Positions 36,256 to 49,200 of a stretch of DNA of 64,000 bases are shown here, one piece after another (position 1 is the stretch's first letter; every line of letters begins with the position of its first letter). Below the pieces are notes generated by a model. That model searched no databases. It saw only the letters and a program-made list of their open reading frames with translations, and was not told the origin of the DNA. The translations under genes and the position numbers were made by a program. Origin of the DNA: Ochotona curzoniae (Eukaryota; Chordata; Mammalia; Lagomorpha; Ochotonidae); contig NW_024466307.1 of NCBI RefSeq assembly GCF_017591425.1, positions 7,021,001 to 7,085,000 on the forward strand, read 5' to 3'.

Positions 36256-39200
36256 AGAAAATGTTTTGTTGGGCTCTTTGGTGTTTATTAAGCCAAGTAA
36301 GAACTTGTACAATCCCAGCAAATCTCTAGCTTTTTAGCTTCCTCCATCTTTTTTGAAGGGCCCAAGTTCAGTGTAGACACTACGTTTAGTGGGAGCAAGG
36401 ACATTTTACTTGTGGATATTATTTCTTACCACACAGCACTTTGCTGTATATGTAACAAAAGGGGAACTGATGTGTGATGCACACACACCTTTCTGCCTTT
36501 ACCAGTGTGATCCAAACTTCAGCTACTTCAAGGTTCAATCAGTCTCTTAAATGCATACATTTTTGTGCATCATCTCTAATCTCTACCATATTTTTTTTAA
36601 TTTTTGTACTTGAGAAATACTTGAATGATTAAAGTTCAAACTTATAAGGATACTTCACACAGTTTGAGTGGACACATGGAATTCAAAGACCAGCTCACTT
36701 TTCTGTAAAATAGTAACAGTTGTGAAAACCCATGTAGATTAATTTTCATATGCATGTTCCTTGAAATCTGTGAAGACCCCATATTGTTTCCCTCTGCAAT
36801 AAGGAAAGGGGTCTCAAACTTCCAGATCATCCTAGCGATTCAGGGCATTCATTTACAATCCATGCCTATTAATAATTTAAACAGGCTGAAAAAGAAAGCT
36901 ATCCGAGTTCATAGACTCCAAGTTTTAGTAGCATCTTGTTATTCAAGCTGTACACAGTAGAAATAAAGTCATCAACTTATTTAATCACTCCAGTAGAATA
37001 TCTATTTTGAAACACACCCAGGAAAGGCTAACCCTCACCTAGAATGTAGATTAAGAAGATTGCAGTTTTCATTATTATGATGATGACTGCTGCTTTAAGC
37101 AACATGATGTCCAGTGTTTTCTTTCATCCCATGTCCTAGAAACATCCCTCTTAGAATGTCTTTTTTCAAGATGTATTTCAAGGTCTATGTATCTCATGAG
37201 TTCACCATTCCAGCTCCGATTACACTGCTATGTTACCCTCTGGCAAGGTCTATGGAAAGAGAAACCTGATAACCTCTTGACAAACTTTCCTCTCTCCTCC
37301 TAACGGGAAATGAAAGAGTGAAAATTTGTGTTGAATGAGAGCCAACCTGAGGATGTGTCTACAAAGCAGAAACAGACATTTCAAACACATCCTTCCCCTC
37401 TTTTTCTTTGAAAATACAAAGAGGACAGTTCTCCATGGGGACTTTTCCTTTCAGAGTAACAATACTTGAAAGTGAGGGTTTCATCCACTTTTACAACTTG
37501 TTTAAAATGCCCAAACCTTCCTTGGCCTGTTGCAGCAAGTGGTCTGTAAATTTGAGCGAACTTGGATTTCTTACATTCCTCCCACCTGCCACATTTTCTT
37601 AACTGAAAGCAGAAAGAGTTGCAATTGTATGTATTCCCGTGAGCCTGCAGAGATTCAAAGTGCTAACAGACATTGCCTTGCGTTTTTAAAATAGGACAAA
37701 GCAGTTCTGAAAATAGTGAGGTTTGGGGGGTAGCACTGTTTTTTTTAAAAAGACTTAAATATGGTAAAAATCAATCTAAGAACTGTTCTCGGCAGCTGAG
37801 AGACTGGGGATAACACGAGCAAGGGGAATAAAGAGCGCTCTGAAGAGCCAGTACCAGTTGCTAATACTTAATCTCTTTAAATAATGAATTAGCTGCTCAT
37901 ATCTACTGTGGCTGCTAAGAGAAAGCACTTTCTTTGTGGAGCGAAGGAAAGCTTGAATACCCATGAATTATTCAATATAAAGTGTGCCAGTTAAAATGCC
38001 TTGATATTGGAAGTCAAGTGTAAGATTATCTCTTGTCTGTCAAAAACCATCTCTAGCGTGTTACTGAGACCTGGAGGAGGGGCCCAGGCAGTGAGAACGA
38101 GAACAGCCACACACAAAGAGCAGAAGACGGCACTGAGCCTTCCGGACGAGCTGGGGACAGCTTTCTCACCAGGAGGAAATGGCACTGGACATGCCCTTCC
38201 CATGCAGGCCTAGCTGCTGCACACAGCTCAATCCCGTCCTCCACCATGACAAGGCTGTATTGGTGAAGTGTCTTCATGCCAGCACTGATAGAAAGGTCTT
38301 GCCTCCTGAGGGAGGGGTTGCCAAAGTGGAGTGACGACTTACTGATCAATTTAGAAACTGAAAGCACACACCATATTGAAATAAACATTTCGATGTGTAG
38401 GATTTCATTATCTATTACACTAGGAAGTTTTTCCCTATTCAGGTGGATACGTTTCGTCTTCCCCAGATTTTCTTCCAAGACTGGCCTTCCTTTGAATAAC
38501 TCAGAGGTGAAATCCGGTACATGAAGGGAAGCCAAATCCTAAAATCAGTGTGCTCTTTTCCTCAAAGCAAAATATTTGAAAGTTGTAAATGTTACATTGT
38601 GAAAAAAAAAATCATAAAAAACTAGTTAAGACTATTCAAAAGAAGACTGATACGGACGGTCCCTTCCCAAATGTTTGTATTACAGAAGTAGAAATAATTC
38701 ATAATGTGCCATAAGCTATAATGCAGCATCCCAAAGTGTTCTTCTGTTTTAGAGATGGGGATGATCAGGGAAGCTTGGAAAATCTAGTCCTGGGGGGTTA
38801 GATTTGAAAGTATATGAAGAGCATTCACCAAGGTACATGGAGCAGAGCACAAGTTTGGCTTGTATTAACAAGCAAGAGAATGAACAAAATAAAAGTACTA
38901 TGGAAAGTACCTGGCATATCTGAAGAACTGCAGCCACCCAGGTATGAGTGACTTATATCTACAACCTGGCCAGCCTAAAACAAATTAGACCGTAGTCAGA
39001 GAGCTGACCACAGATGCACTAACTCCTGGAATTGTCTTTGACTACTTAGTCCAACAAAATGAGAATAGTTGATTAGCTAGAACAAAGTTAGAGCAACATA
39101 GAGGGCCACAGGTTAAGGGGACTATTTACACAATGAGGTTCTTCTGTGATCACATGGAGAGAAGGTACGAAGAAAATATCGTTACAGATGTTGAGCTGCA

Positions 39201-39684
39201 TTTCCTGGCCAATGACCACATAACTCTACCCTCTGTTGACACTGAGTGTTTGCATTGTGTGGTCCTCAAATCAGAACACCAGTCATGCCAGATCAAGAGC
39301 CCCTTCCACACGGCCTAACACTAGAAATGCCAGCTGCAATGACCCTTCTTCCATACACAACCACACATGAAGTACTTGCGAGTTAGAACATCACCACACA
39401 TTATCTAAAATAAAATTTTAAAGAAATTTAATTCTGTCATGTTCCTCTGGCCGCTTACCTTTTGGAAAACTTTCTAACTCTCATGAAAGCTTTGTCAGTT
39501 TATTGTACAGTAATTCTAAGAGATTTTAAACTCCGACATGTCAAGACACAGGATGATTTTCAAAAAAAAAACTTGCGGGAGATTTGAGAGTCATTTGCCA
39601 TACATTTACTGAATGAACGGAAGATCCCCGACTTCCCAAACCATCTGATGCCTGACAAGGCAGGCTGGACACCAAGAAGATACT
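36256..39684. other. Unique DNA including a candidate conserved island
   Basis: No named repeat over 3.4 kb. The part 37700-37990 holds a dense set of AT-rich homeodomain and POU-like cores (for example 'ataatgaattagctgctcat' and 'catgaattattcaatataaa') next to balanced sequence, a look common in developmental enhancers. The longest open frame of the window, 160 codons on the minus strand (38053-38535), lies here. It has no recognised domain and is overlapped by an opposite 82-codon frame. Confidence 0.3.
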
Positions 39685-40040
39685 TGGCTTCCTGCTGTTC
39701 TTCCAATTTAAAAGGACATGAAGCTCTTTTTCTGGGTTGCTCTTTCTCCAGAAATCTTCTTAGCTACATTCCTTCTTCAAGTTTGCATTCAGGTGTCACT
39801 TCAGTAAGATTAAATCTGAGCTGGAAGTTATGCCTCATTCCTCCACACTAGTCTACTCTGCCATTTGTCGCGGCATTATCACCTTCTATAACACTCTAAT
39901 TTACTTATTGACCATTTAATTATTCATTTCCTGCCTCCCCTTTCTGCACATGTAAATTCTATAGCAGAAATCTTTGTCTTTCCCACTTAATAATGTATCT
40001 GCCCACCAAGAAAATATAGCATATGCAGCAGTCCTTTCAA
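39685..40040 (+). mobile_element. L2 3' region
   Basis: 'ttctttctccagaaatcttct'-type sequence followed by 'gcattcaggtgtcacttcag', 'gttatgcctcattcctccac', 'ttatcaccttctataacact', 'ttcatttcctgcctcccctt' and 'taaattctatagcagaaatc' follows the order of the L2 3' end in sense orientation. A short frame over it (39648-39851) is repeat sequence. Confidence 0.65.
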
Positions 40041-41416
40041 AAATGATTGGGAAATTAATGTATTTGGGCAACATGAACAATCATTACTGAAACTATCTCC
40101 TAGAGGAAATCAGTGCAGGCCCTCTACTGCCAACAGAAGACTGTAAACTAAATGGAAAAAGTACATGTTCTTAATTTTATATGATGTAATTTTTTTTTTC
40201 AGAAAACAGGAATACAACTATTTTTGCATGCTTTGTGGTCCACATAAACATGTCAATTTTAATCTAAAAGAGAAGTACTGAAGTAGGAGCAATAGCCAAA
40301 CTGTATTTTCTAGTATTATTTGGTGAAAAGGAAAACTGAGCATGTAATTCAGTAACTGAACTAATTCCTGATCCTTACTGACAACTTAAATCACTTGACA
40401 TACTCCAATATTTTTCTGTAATTTTCAGTGATTTGCTTAAAACTTGCTTCCACCTATTACTCAGAGCACATAAAGTGAGCTTAGACATAGTTTATGGACA
40501 TTTCATAAGTCTAACAAAACCATAACAATGCTCGCTGTTCCAATGTTTGCATTTAGATTTAAGGGTAAATTATAGTCATAAAAGAAAATCTTGGTGCAAT
40601 TACAACTAATATATTAATTCATGGGATTGTCTCTTTTGCTGCTGTCTCAGTGTCTGTTGGCAATGAACCACCTGCAATTGCTCAAGAAAAGCATGACCTT
40701 AACGGAGCAGTGAAAGGTGCTCCAGCACCCACCGTGCCTCTTCACGGCTCACCACTGCAACTATTGCTCCTAAGGCCATTAACACTCTTGAACTCAGATC
40801 CATCTTAAATTATTTGAGACTTCTGTCAACTCATTCACTCTTATTATTTCTACTTCCCTGACACAACTCTAATAAATGGTAACAACACAATGCTACCATT
40901 GCTATTCTGGTCAATATGCCTTGTCACTGTTTTTTGCCACTTGCATTCTCACTTCAGTTCTAGCAATCAAACAAACCACATCTGGACTTCTTTGTTCCCT
41001 CTTAAGCAGCTGCTACAGGTCCTCTATCATGATCAGAAGAGATAAAAAGCTAAGTTGAAGTCTTATCTAGGGATTTTCTCTGCTCAATTAAGAAACCAAA
41101 ATGATTCCAGGCAGCAGTACTTCATTCCTTGCAGATTCATTTTAATGCTAATAATATAGAAGCCAAGACATTCCTCCATAGGAAAGTCCAGCTATTGTCT
41201 GTAAATCCTACCATGTCTCCTACTTCCATGGCCTTGAACAGTTCTGAATAACCAATTCTTCGGAAATTAAGCTAAGAACAGAGAGTATTGATACTCTGAC
41301 CATTTTCTGTTTCAGAATTTACTTTGCACAGAGGTCTGTCTAGGACATGAACTTCTGCAGCTAGATTTCTAGTACAAAAATGCAAAACATTGAAAAATAA
41401 CGCATTGAAATTGGGT
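40041..41416. other. Unique DNA
   Basis: No repeat or gene is confidently recognised. 40830-41250 has a weak L2-like feel, but I cannot align it. Confidence 0.3.
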
Positions 41417-41675
41417 TTTTAGAAAGATTTATTTCTTTTTATTGGAAAGACAAATATACAGAGAGGAGGAGACACACAGAGGAAGATCATTGGTTCTAGG
41501 TCTCCCACACAGGTGCAGGGTCCCAAGGCTTTAGGCCATCCTCCATTGTTTTCCCAGGCCACAAGCAGGGAGCTGGATAGGAAGCAGGGCTGCCAGGATT
41601 AGAACCAGCGCCAGTATGGGATCCCAGAGTGTGCAAGGCAAAGACTTTAGTTGCCAGGATGCCCAACCAAGCCTA
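41417..41675 (-). mobile_element. CSINE with internal deletion
   Basis: 'agatttatttctttttattg', 'caaatatacagagaggagga', then directly 'taggtctcccacacaggtgc', 'ccacaagcagggagctggat' and 'agaaccagcgccagtatggg'. The block between the pyrimidine tract and the 'gtctccc' motif (about 55 bases present in other copies) is missing; the rest is well preserved. Confidence 0.88.
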
Positions 41676-42299
41676 TGCACTGAAATTGTTTGGTGCGACA
41701 ACCACTCATGCTACTGATTTAGCATCAGTCACTAGCAGGGCATAGTTTAGTTTGTTTTTTTTTTTTTTTTTCACTTTATTTCAATGCTGTGGGTGATATG
41801 TTTGTACTGATCTCTCATGAACTCTGTTGCCCACAGCAAGCCAAGTTCTTGTTTCTTTGGTTGGTTTGTTGGGCTGTGTTGGGTTGGTTAAGTTTGGACT
41901 TGGGAGGTGCCCTTAAGAAATCAGAGGCCTGGTCAATGGCTACAAAACTGTGTAGGTCAGTGTCAAACTAAGTTGTTCTTATCAAGAGTAAGTCAACACT
42001 GTAGTCACTGAGCTACATGGCTCATCCCAAATCAAAATACAACAACACCCAAAAAGCAAAATGGACATACAAGTAGATCCTAGGCTTCTGAAAGAAATTA
42101 GAACCCAGAGGTGAGGAGTAGGGACTGAGTCCACTCTTAAACATAACAAAAATGTCACTCTCCAACTCTCAACTATACCCCAAGCCTTGCTGATTTCCTC
42201 CCATAGTGTAGCATTCATCTTCTACCTTCCCCTAGAATCCCTACTGCCCTCTGCCCACTCTGACCACCAATTCTCACAAGATATACTTGGAATTCACTC
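41676..42299. other. Unresolved sequence, T-run at the start
   Basis: A T-run of about 16 at 41755-41771 is followed by sequence I cannot place. It may belong to the L1-like relic that follows. Confidence 0.3.
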
Positions 42300-42592
42300 T
42301 ATATTCACTTTGCCGCCTATCATAACATAGAATAAGTAAAAAGTACAAAGACCTCAGTTGTACTGTAGCATACACACAGTATACGCTAATCATATCCCAA
42401 AGTGCCAATCTCAGTCCTGTACATTTTTTGTAGTTTATATTAGCTGCTACGTATCAGGGAAAACACAATATTTGTCCTTCTGAGACTGGGTTACTTCAAT
42501 AACCTTAAATGAGTGACCCAAGTTAAATATACACATAGATGCAGTTGAAATCAAACTCCCTTTTGGTTCAATTTCAAAAAAAAAAAAGTTTA
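42300..42592 (+). mobile_element. Probable L1 3' UTR relic with A-run
   Basis: 'atattagctgctacgtatca', 'gggaaaacacaatatttgtc' and 'cttctgagactgggttactt' resemble a mammalian L1 3'-end motif. The segment ends in an A12-type run near 42580. Diverged; the 5' boundary is not visible. Confidence 0.45.
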
Positions 42593-43971
42593 CATTTGAA
42601 GCCTGGTAATTCATTTTGATGTTATCTTTGCATTTTCCATGATGATACCAAATTAAATAAAGGCATTTCTCAGCTCAGGAATACTTGCCTTTCGAAAGCT
42701 AATGTAAAAAAGGTCCTGAAGTGATATGAAACCAAATCCCCCCAGATACTTACTTCAATACAGCACCAACTTGTCTGACTTCAAAGGTTCTATGTCAACA
42801 AACCAGAGTCTGATGATCTTGACTGTAAACTGTTTATTTTAAATAACAGTGTAAATGTATTATTTTTAAAATATTTATAAATTATCATGACTTTCAATGT
42901 CTTATTTCTTATAACAGCATCTTGGCTTTGGGATATAATACCTCTTTTGGTGAATTACATCAACAAAAAAAAAATTACAGAATTTCATTTCATTAAAGCC
43001 AAATCTATAGTCATTTCAGAGACTATCCATTGAGTGTATTTATCTTAAAAACTTTTATGATTTGAAACATTTCCATTCATAGAAAATAAGATTAGAAAGT
43101 AGCCTACTGAATATTGTATATTAACACAGGTATGTTAGCAAGATATTTCCCCCGCACCATTACTTTTGGTCAACATAGATTCTCCAGGGACTTGTGTCCA
43201 CACGCATTAACAGTAAGAAAAAAAAAAAAGAGTTTACCTATTTTAGCATATAGATCATTCTAGCAGTCCAGCTGTAACTGTCTTTCTCTTTGATTTCTGC
43301 TTCTCCATTCCACAAGTGAATTGTTTGTATATGAAAAAAGTTAGACAAAATCTTTTGGCTTGGGATTGAATAGCCTGAAGAGCTAGCATTACAGAGACCA
43401 GCCAAGTGCTATGTTTCATGTGGGTAGTAGGACTTTATTTTGGCAAACCTCCAGACAAGAAGTTTGAGTAGCGATGGAGAAGAGTCCTTAATAATATGGG
43501 AAAAATAATCTCAAAGTTCATGCAGAGCTCAACTACTTCACTTAATTAGAAGTATAGACCCACAATTTAGGGAACTATGAGCTTTGTGAGCTTAAATTTT
43601 CGTATTATGCCAGCTTTTCAAAATTGTATTTATACATATATACATATGCATATATGTTTGTGTTTGCTATGTGCATTGTATCAATTTATATAAATTACAT
43701 GGTATGCAAACAAATATACTTCACAACATTTATGAAAAACAGAGGTAAACATTAGTTTACTTGGTGCATAAATATTTTGAAATTCATACTAACAAAAGAT
43801 TTTGGGAATTTCATGGAAAAATGTGTATTATGGAAAGTTGTAAATGGTTTGCAAATTTTTGCACCAAAATAAATTTGTCTTTATCCTTCCATGAAGTTTT
43901 TGAAGCACTTCATTTATAGACAGATATGGAATTAAAGGATGTAAATAAACATGAGCTCCAAGATTATGAAC
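42593..43971. other. Unique AT-rich DNA
   Basis: No repeat or gene is recognised apart from an A-run near 43219 and a 'tatacatatatacatatgca' patch near 43631. Confidence 0.35.
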
Positions 43972-44221
43972 CGGGGCTGCTAGGTACACTAGACTAAGCC
44001 TCGGCAGTGTCAGCATCCCACAGGGGCATCCTGTTGCTGGACTTGGTCCTTTGGTCTTTGCACTCTCGTGAGATTCCCAGAAGCCCCAAGCTTCTGGCTT
44101 GGACAGGCCCAGCTCCAGACACTGTAGCCATGTGGAGACTTAAACAACAGCTAGAAGATCTTTTTCTGTCTCCCCCAACTCTTGTAACTCTGCCTTTCAA
44201 ATAAAATCAAATTTTAAAAAC
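43972..44221 (+). mobile_element. CSINE, internally shortened
   Basis: 'accggggctgctaggtacac' (head), 'gcagtgtcagcatcccacag', 'gtgagattcccagaagcccc', 'cagctccagacactgtagcc' and 'ctttcaaataaaatcaaatt' are in order. The 'ccatccagctccctgcttgtggcctggg' core is largely lost. Confidence 0.75.
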
Positions 44222-44409
44222 ATGAAACATTAAAGATGTATCTACCTTGCCAGATATAGGCAACTACCCAAGTTGCCTTTGTACCTAGGCAAGTGTTTTA
44301 GTGCTGGGAGAAAAAAACAGCCAATAGCTGGCAGATTTTAATAGAATTTGCCAAATTTGTGTTAACCATATCTGTGTGCCACCACAGTTGCCTATTCTAC
44401 TTTTTTTTT

Positions 44410-45330
44410 TTTAAGAGATATATAGGGAAAGTGGGGACTGCTAGGCTGGGACACTATCCCAGCTCCCACTGTGGGGAGCAACAGTCGAGGGGTGCTGCAG
44501 ATCACCCAAAGAAGCAGGTCTGGGGACGTGTTGGAGTGGAAGCGACTGAGGGCATGTTTGATGCAGGGGACTGACTTCTGGGGGCTTTCATGGACTGGGA
44601 TTCTGCACTTGCGCATCAACTAGGGAACTGAGACGGGGTAGTTTATACAGAACAAGAAAATATGTCTGGGACAGCCAAGGCGCTTGCCCACATGGGAGAC
44701 CTGAGCTGGGCTAAGTGGCATCACCCACCACTTGCTGGTGCAACTGGTGCACAGGAAAGCTAGGGCTGGAGGGCATGCCTGGCTGTGTTAGGCCACAGTA
44801 TCCACACATGTGTTTTGGGCCACAGTGCCAACCAAGATAGAAGAGAACTAGATCTTAGGGGCAGATTCTGTAGGGGACTTGTAGACTGCCTGTGAGACTG
44901 CAGCACCCACCAGTTTAAGTGGAGAGCTGGCACTGATGATAGGTCAAGCAAGGCTGCACCACAGAACTCACCTGTCACTTGTTGGAGCTAGGGCAAGGAG
45001 GAGGCTGGGTAGAGCCAGGCTGCATCACCCAAGCTGGAACTGAGGGCATACCATGGCAAACAGATGTGCTGCATTCACCAACACTTGTGAGATCTGGGAT
45101 CCAGGAGCAGATCAATGGGAAAACTTGGAAAACTGCCCTACTAACCAATAGCTCCTGCTGGGAGTGGGCCAGGCCAGGCCAGGCCAGGCAAGGCTGCAGT
45201 ACTCAACAGCATTTCTCAGTCAGGTCTGGGGACAGGCCAGGTTGGGTTAGACTGCAATATCCACCAGCGAGAGCTGAAACTAGGTGGGGCCAGGACAGGT
45301 TTAAACACCCACCAGCACACACATCACGGT
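44410..45330 (+). repeat. GC-richer block of degenerate repeating motifs, family unknown
   Basis: A recurring motif of the type 'ggctgca-cacCCACCAgc' followed by 'tg' or 'ctgg' can be read about nine times, near 44711, 44786, 44892, 44949, 45013, 45062, 45188, 45246 and 45294, at spacings of roughly 50-120 bp. A local 'ggcca' pentamer-like run lies at 45168-45190. A 137-codon plus-strand frame (44979-45392) simply reads through it. The block could be the monomeric 5' UTR of a LINE, an endogenous retrovirus segment or a degenerate satellite. Confidence 0.5.
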
Positions 45331-46140
45331 TTAAATATCCTGTTCATTATTATGAGACTGAAATAAAAGAAGACTGGAGATTACAAAGCTGAAAACATTT
45401 CTTCTAGACCATAAAAACAAGACAGAGATTACCCTTTCAGAGTTCAGCCATATAAAGCAGGTAACACTCTGGATAATTCTTTGGTCTTGGATGCCGGTCT
45501 AGGAATCAGTCCCACATGAGGCCTATGTTTCAAATGTTTTAAGAGAAACACCAAAAGCAAAAACACATTGCCTTTCTTCTCTTTTGCAACTCCAAGATTT
45601 GGGTTGGTGGTCATTCCACTACCATTAGCATGAGTTTCCAAACCAGAATATTAATGATGATCAGGAAAGAATCCGAGTTAATGCCACAAAGCAGTGCTCC
45701 ACTCCTATGTTTTGTGGAAGTCACCTGAAGGTCCCCCTGGTGCACTGAAGCAGAAGAAGGTAGCAGGTGGTCTAGTTGGGAACACCTTCTGATGTGAGAA
45801 ACAGATGGCAACCAGAGAACCAATGTACAGTTATATAGTACAAGAGATGGCCAAAGCCTAGACGTTATTCATTGGAGTGGAGAGGATGCACTCCTCAGAA
45901 ACACCAAATCCAGACATGAAATAGGAATAACAAAGTACAGTAGCTGCAGATTACAACAGCAGAGACCAAAACACTCAGCACACTGTCAATCAAACCACAT
46001 GTCAGCTGAGATCAGCCAACGCTCACCCAAGGTCAACAAAGCTACCCAGCAGCCAACACAGGCATGACCCTGAGAAGGTCAATACAGATTTGAACCCAGG
46101 TGTGACATTTCAAAAAACAAAGGGAAAAAAAAAAAAAAAA
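45331..46140. other. Unresolved sequence ending in an A16 run
   Basis: It follows the motif block directly and ends with A16 at 46125-46140. If the block is retroelement-derived, this could be its 3' part with a poly(A) tail, but I find no duplicated target site. No gene is recognised. Confidence 0.3.
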
Positions 46141-47724
46141 CACTGTGAACTAATTAAAGAGTCAGTTAGGATGGAGGCCTAAAGTATCCTAAACACTGTA
46201 AGTAAAGTTACAGAATAGGTTTCGGTTTTCATCGTTGGTATTTTCTCTCCTAGATATAAAATGGTTAGCATTAGGTGGGTAGACGCTAGAGAGCAAAACG
46301 ATGCCAGTTATAGAGTAAACTAGCAATGTTCTCTCTGGACCTCTAAGCTGATTAGCAATACATTTGTAAAATACAGCAAAACCAACACACACTTAAGATT
46401 CAAAAAAAATGAGATAACAGTACACAAACCCTCCTTTTTTAACATCTTCCTCCTTCATCCCTCTACAAATTCTCTTTTCTGTTCCCCTCTACTCTGTTCT
46501 ACTTGCCTTTGAAATAAGATATAGAAGCTAGGGAAAACAAACCACCAGAAAGGCCCCTTGAATAGTTGTTCTAAGGTCCTATTAACTCATTTGGAAACCA
46601 AAGCAATAATTTACATCTTTCTGCTTTCTTCTAAAGGCCATAAGTTGGAGATAGCTTGCAAGTTTACTTCAAACTGAGAGCAAAATATTAAAAAAAAAAT
46701 GCTTGCCAACCATTGCAAATGTTATACAATATACATAATTCTATATTTTTCTAACTGCTCCCATAAGACAATCTGGGCTTGTCTTACTCTCCAGAGGTCA
46801 AACAGAAAAAGAAGCCCCTCCTGCTCTGTTGTATCTCCTAGTACTATTGACCAAATCAGATGTTGGCAGGTACAAAATCTGAGACATCTGGTTATGCAAC
46901 CCCTTAGGGCCAAATGCTTCAAAAAAATCACTTTTTTTTTTTTCTGCAGCACACATCCTGATTCAGAATCTCCAAGCTAATTACCAGGGTTGTGATTCTC
47001 AGCCTAATCATTTTTACTATGCCTCCAGAGTAAGAAGAAATCTAAAAATTAACACTTAGCACGCGGGACTGTGTGCAGACAAAATGGAGATAGCCCACAC
47101 ACATTTCAGTTGTGGAGTTGGTTTCTATTCATGTGATGAACCTCTCAGGCCTATTACATCATCTTAAATTCTTTACTAAGGCTACTACATGTACTGCATT
47201 TTGATGGACACGAAGAAGTAACCTATTTCCTATCCAATTCTTTGTCCACATTACAACTTTTGTCAGTTCTGGATTCAAAGGGCAGCTATGAATCTGACCT
47301 TGCACAGAAGATAAAAATCAGCAACATGCAGACTTCAGTTTGTGGATTTGGAAAACGGGTAATGAGACATACAGGTCATATTATTCTTTTCCTGATCTGT
47401 CCATAAAATCGATATGGAAATAACTAGCTTGAACAAGATTCAAATTCTGCAGGGAAGACTAACTGCTTTGACAGCGAGTGGTGTGGTAGGGTGCTGAACT
47501 TAGCAGCAATCGCAAGAACCCAGGAGGAAGACTGAAAAAGCCATTTTATGGCAGTTACCAACATTCTGTTTCATGACACAGGATTTTTTAAAAGTTTGTG
47601 GAAAATCAAACAAAAGTGTACATTTTGGCAAACTGTTTAAACATCTCCTGTCCATGAGCACGCAGTCCGCCACACAGCGACATCGGTGCATACAGGGCAG
47701 GGTAGCTTCTTCTTAGTGTGCGAT
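46141..47724. other. Unique DNA
   Basis: No repeat or gene is confidently recognised. A weak MER5-like resemblance exists near 46950-47010 ('cctgattcagaatctccaag') but is too short to call. Confidence 0.35.
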
Positions 47725-47960
47725 CAGATAACCTGGAGTCTAACCCTGACTGCCCTCACAGAACCGCCACAAATGTCAGTGAAAAACCTACTTACCTTCA
47801 CACTTTTCCTAAGTAAAATCCGGGCAATTTAATACCATACACATGGATTGTCATAGGATTAAGAAGGAACAAATGTCAAGTGCTCAAGACGATGCTTGAT
47901 ATGAGTAAATGTGGAGAGTTAATTGCTTGTATTATGGTTGTTATTGCTAGTTAGAGATGC
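47725..47960 (+). mobile_element. MIR
   Basis: 'ggagtctaaccctgactgcc', 'aaacctacttaccttcacac', 'taagtaaaatccgggcaatt', 'ttgtcataggattaagaagg' and 'gtattatggttgttattgct' follow sense MIR order. Confidence 0.65.
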
Positions 47961-47968
47961 ATTTCTGG

Positions 47969-48292
47969 GAACCCAGCCTAGCTCAGTTGGCTAATTCTCC
48001 ACCTTGCAAGCAGTGGGCTCCCATAAGGGTACCAATTTGTATCCCAGCTGCTCTACTTCCCATCCAGCTCTCTGCTTGTGACCTGGAAAAGCAGTCAAGG
48101 ATGGTTCAAAAGGCCTTGGGACCTGTACTGGAGTGAGGGGAGACCCAGAAGAGGCTCCTGGTTCCTGGACCCAGATTGGCTCAGCTTCAGCTCTTGTAGC
48201 CACATGGGGACCAGTAGGCGAAAGATCTCTGTCTCTCCTTCTCTCTGTAAATATGCCTTTCCAATAAAAACAAATCTTTGAAAAAGAAAAAC
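47969..48292 (+). mobile_element. CSINE, full length
   Basis: 'ggaacccagcctagctcagt', 'cttcccatccagctctctgc', 'tgtgacctggaaaagcagtc', 'gacccagaagaggctcctgg', 'tagccacatggggaccagta' and 'tccaataaaaacaaatcttt' are in order. Good preservation. Confidence 0.88.
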
Positions 48293-48915
48293 AAGTATCT
48301 GGGATTAGTATTAAAGAATGTGAATTTCAATCTGATTTTTTTTTCAATCTGATTTCTAATCGCAGTGTTATATAGTACCTCACATTACAACTCCTAAAGC
48401 TTTGTAAGATAATTAGGGAAAAATGCTTATTAGCTCATGTAATTATGAAATAAATACATTGATCTTTTTTATAGTAATATTAGAGAATTAAATCCTCTTC
48501 TGCAGAAGAAATACTTAACATAGTTCATGGTGCATTGGCACTAAAACACGGCCAATTGCATTTAACTCACAATCATCATTTCTGTTAACTAAAATTTAAT
48601 CATCAATTACATACCAGAAAAAGAAAACTCTGGGTCAGATTAAGAGACGTTAAATTGATAGGTGAGAGAGGAAAGAAACATGAGCATGATGTATCTTTCT
48701 CTCCCCAAATGATGCCCACCACAAATGAAGGCTGGAGGATGAAGCTGACCAAACCTTTACACTAACCAAGAGGAATTGGGATTATGTGTCACCATAAGTG
48801 TGCTTTGTGCTGAATGTTTTGCCAGGATGGGGCCTTACGATCCACACCATCACCCTGGGAAATAGGGGCCCTGGACTATTACCCCCATGCTCACTGAAGG
48901 GGTGAAGAATCTGAC
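48293..48915. other. Unique DNA
   Basis: No repeat or gene is recognised. Confidence 0.35.
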
Positions 48916-49200
48916 CAGGGCCTGGAGCGGTGGCCTAGCAGTTAAAGTTCTCACCTTGCACACTAAGGGATGCCATATCGGTGCTGGTTCTTATCCCAGC
49001 AGCCATGCTGCCCAAAGTCTTGGGATCCTGCACCCATGTGGGAGACCCAGAGACTCAAGCATCCTGGCTTCAGATCAGCACAGCACCAGCCTTTGCAGCT
49101 GCTTGGGGAGTCAATCAATGGATGGAAGATCTTCCTCTCTTTCTTCCTCTCTACATATCTGACTTTACAATAAAAATAAATCTTAAACAAAAAAAAAAAA
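48916..49200 (+). mobile_element. CSINE, young, with A-tail
   Basis: 'gcctggagcggtggcctagc' head, 'taaagttctcaccttgcaca', 'gagactcaagcatcctggct', 'tgcttggggagtcaatcaat' and an 'aataaaaataaatc' tail ending in about 13 A. A short repeat 'ctgacca' at 48910 and 49206 may be part of the target-site duplication. Short frames on both strands over it are SINE sequence. Confidence 0.9.

Noticed and set aside
38053..38535. 160-codon minus-strand frame as a gene
   Set aside because: No family resemblance, an opposite-strand frame over the same bases, no promoter or splice context; length is possible by chance in 64 kb.
44979..45392. 137-codon frame reading Gln/Gly/Trp-rich peptide
   Set aside because: It simply reads through the degenerate motif block; the composition follows the repeat.
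46121..46160. Target-site duplication after the A16 run
   Set aside because: The bases following the tail (cactgtgaac) do not recur near the start of the motif block around 44400.
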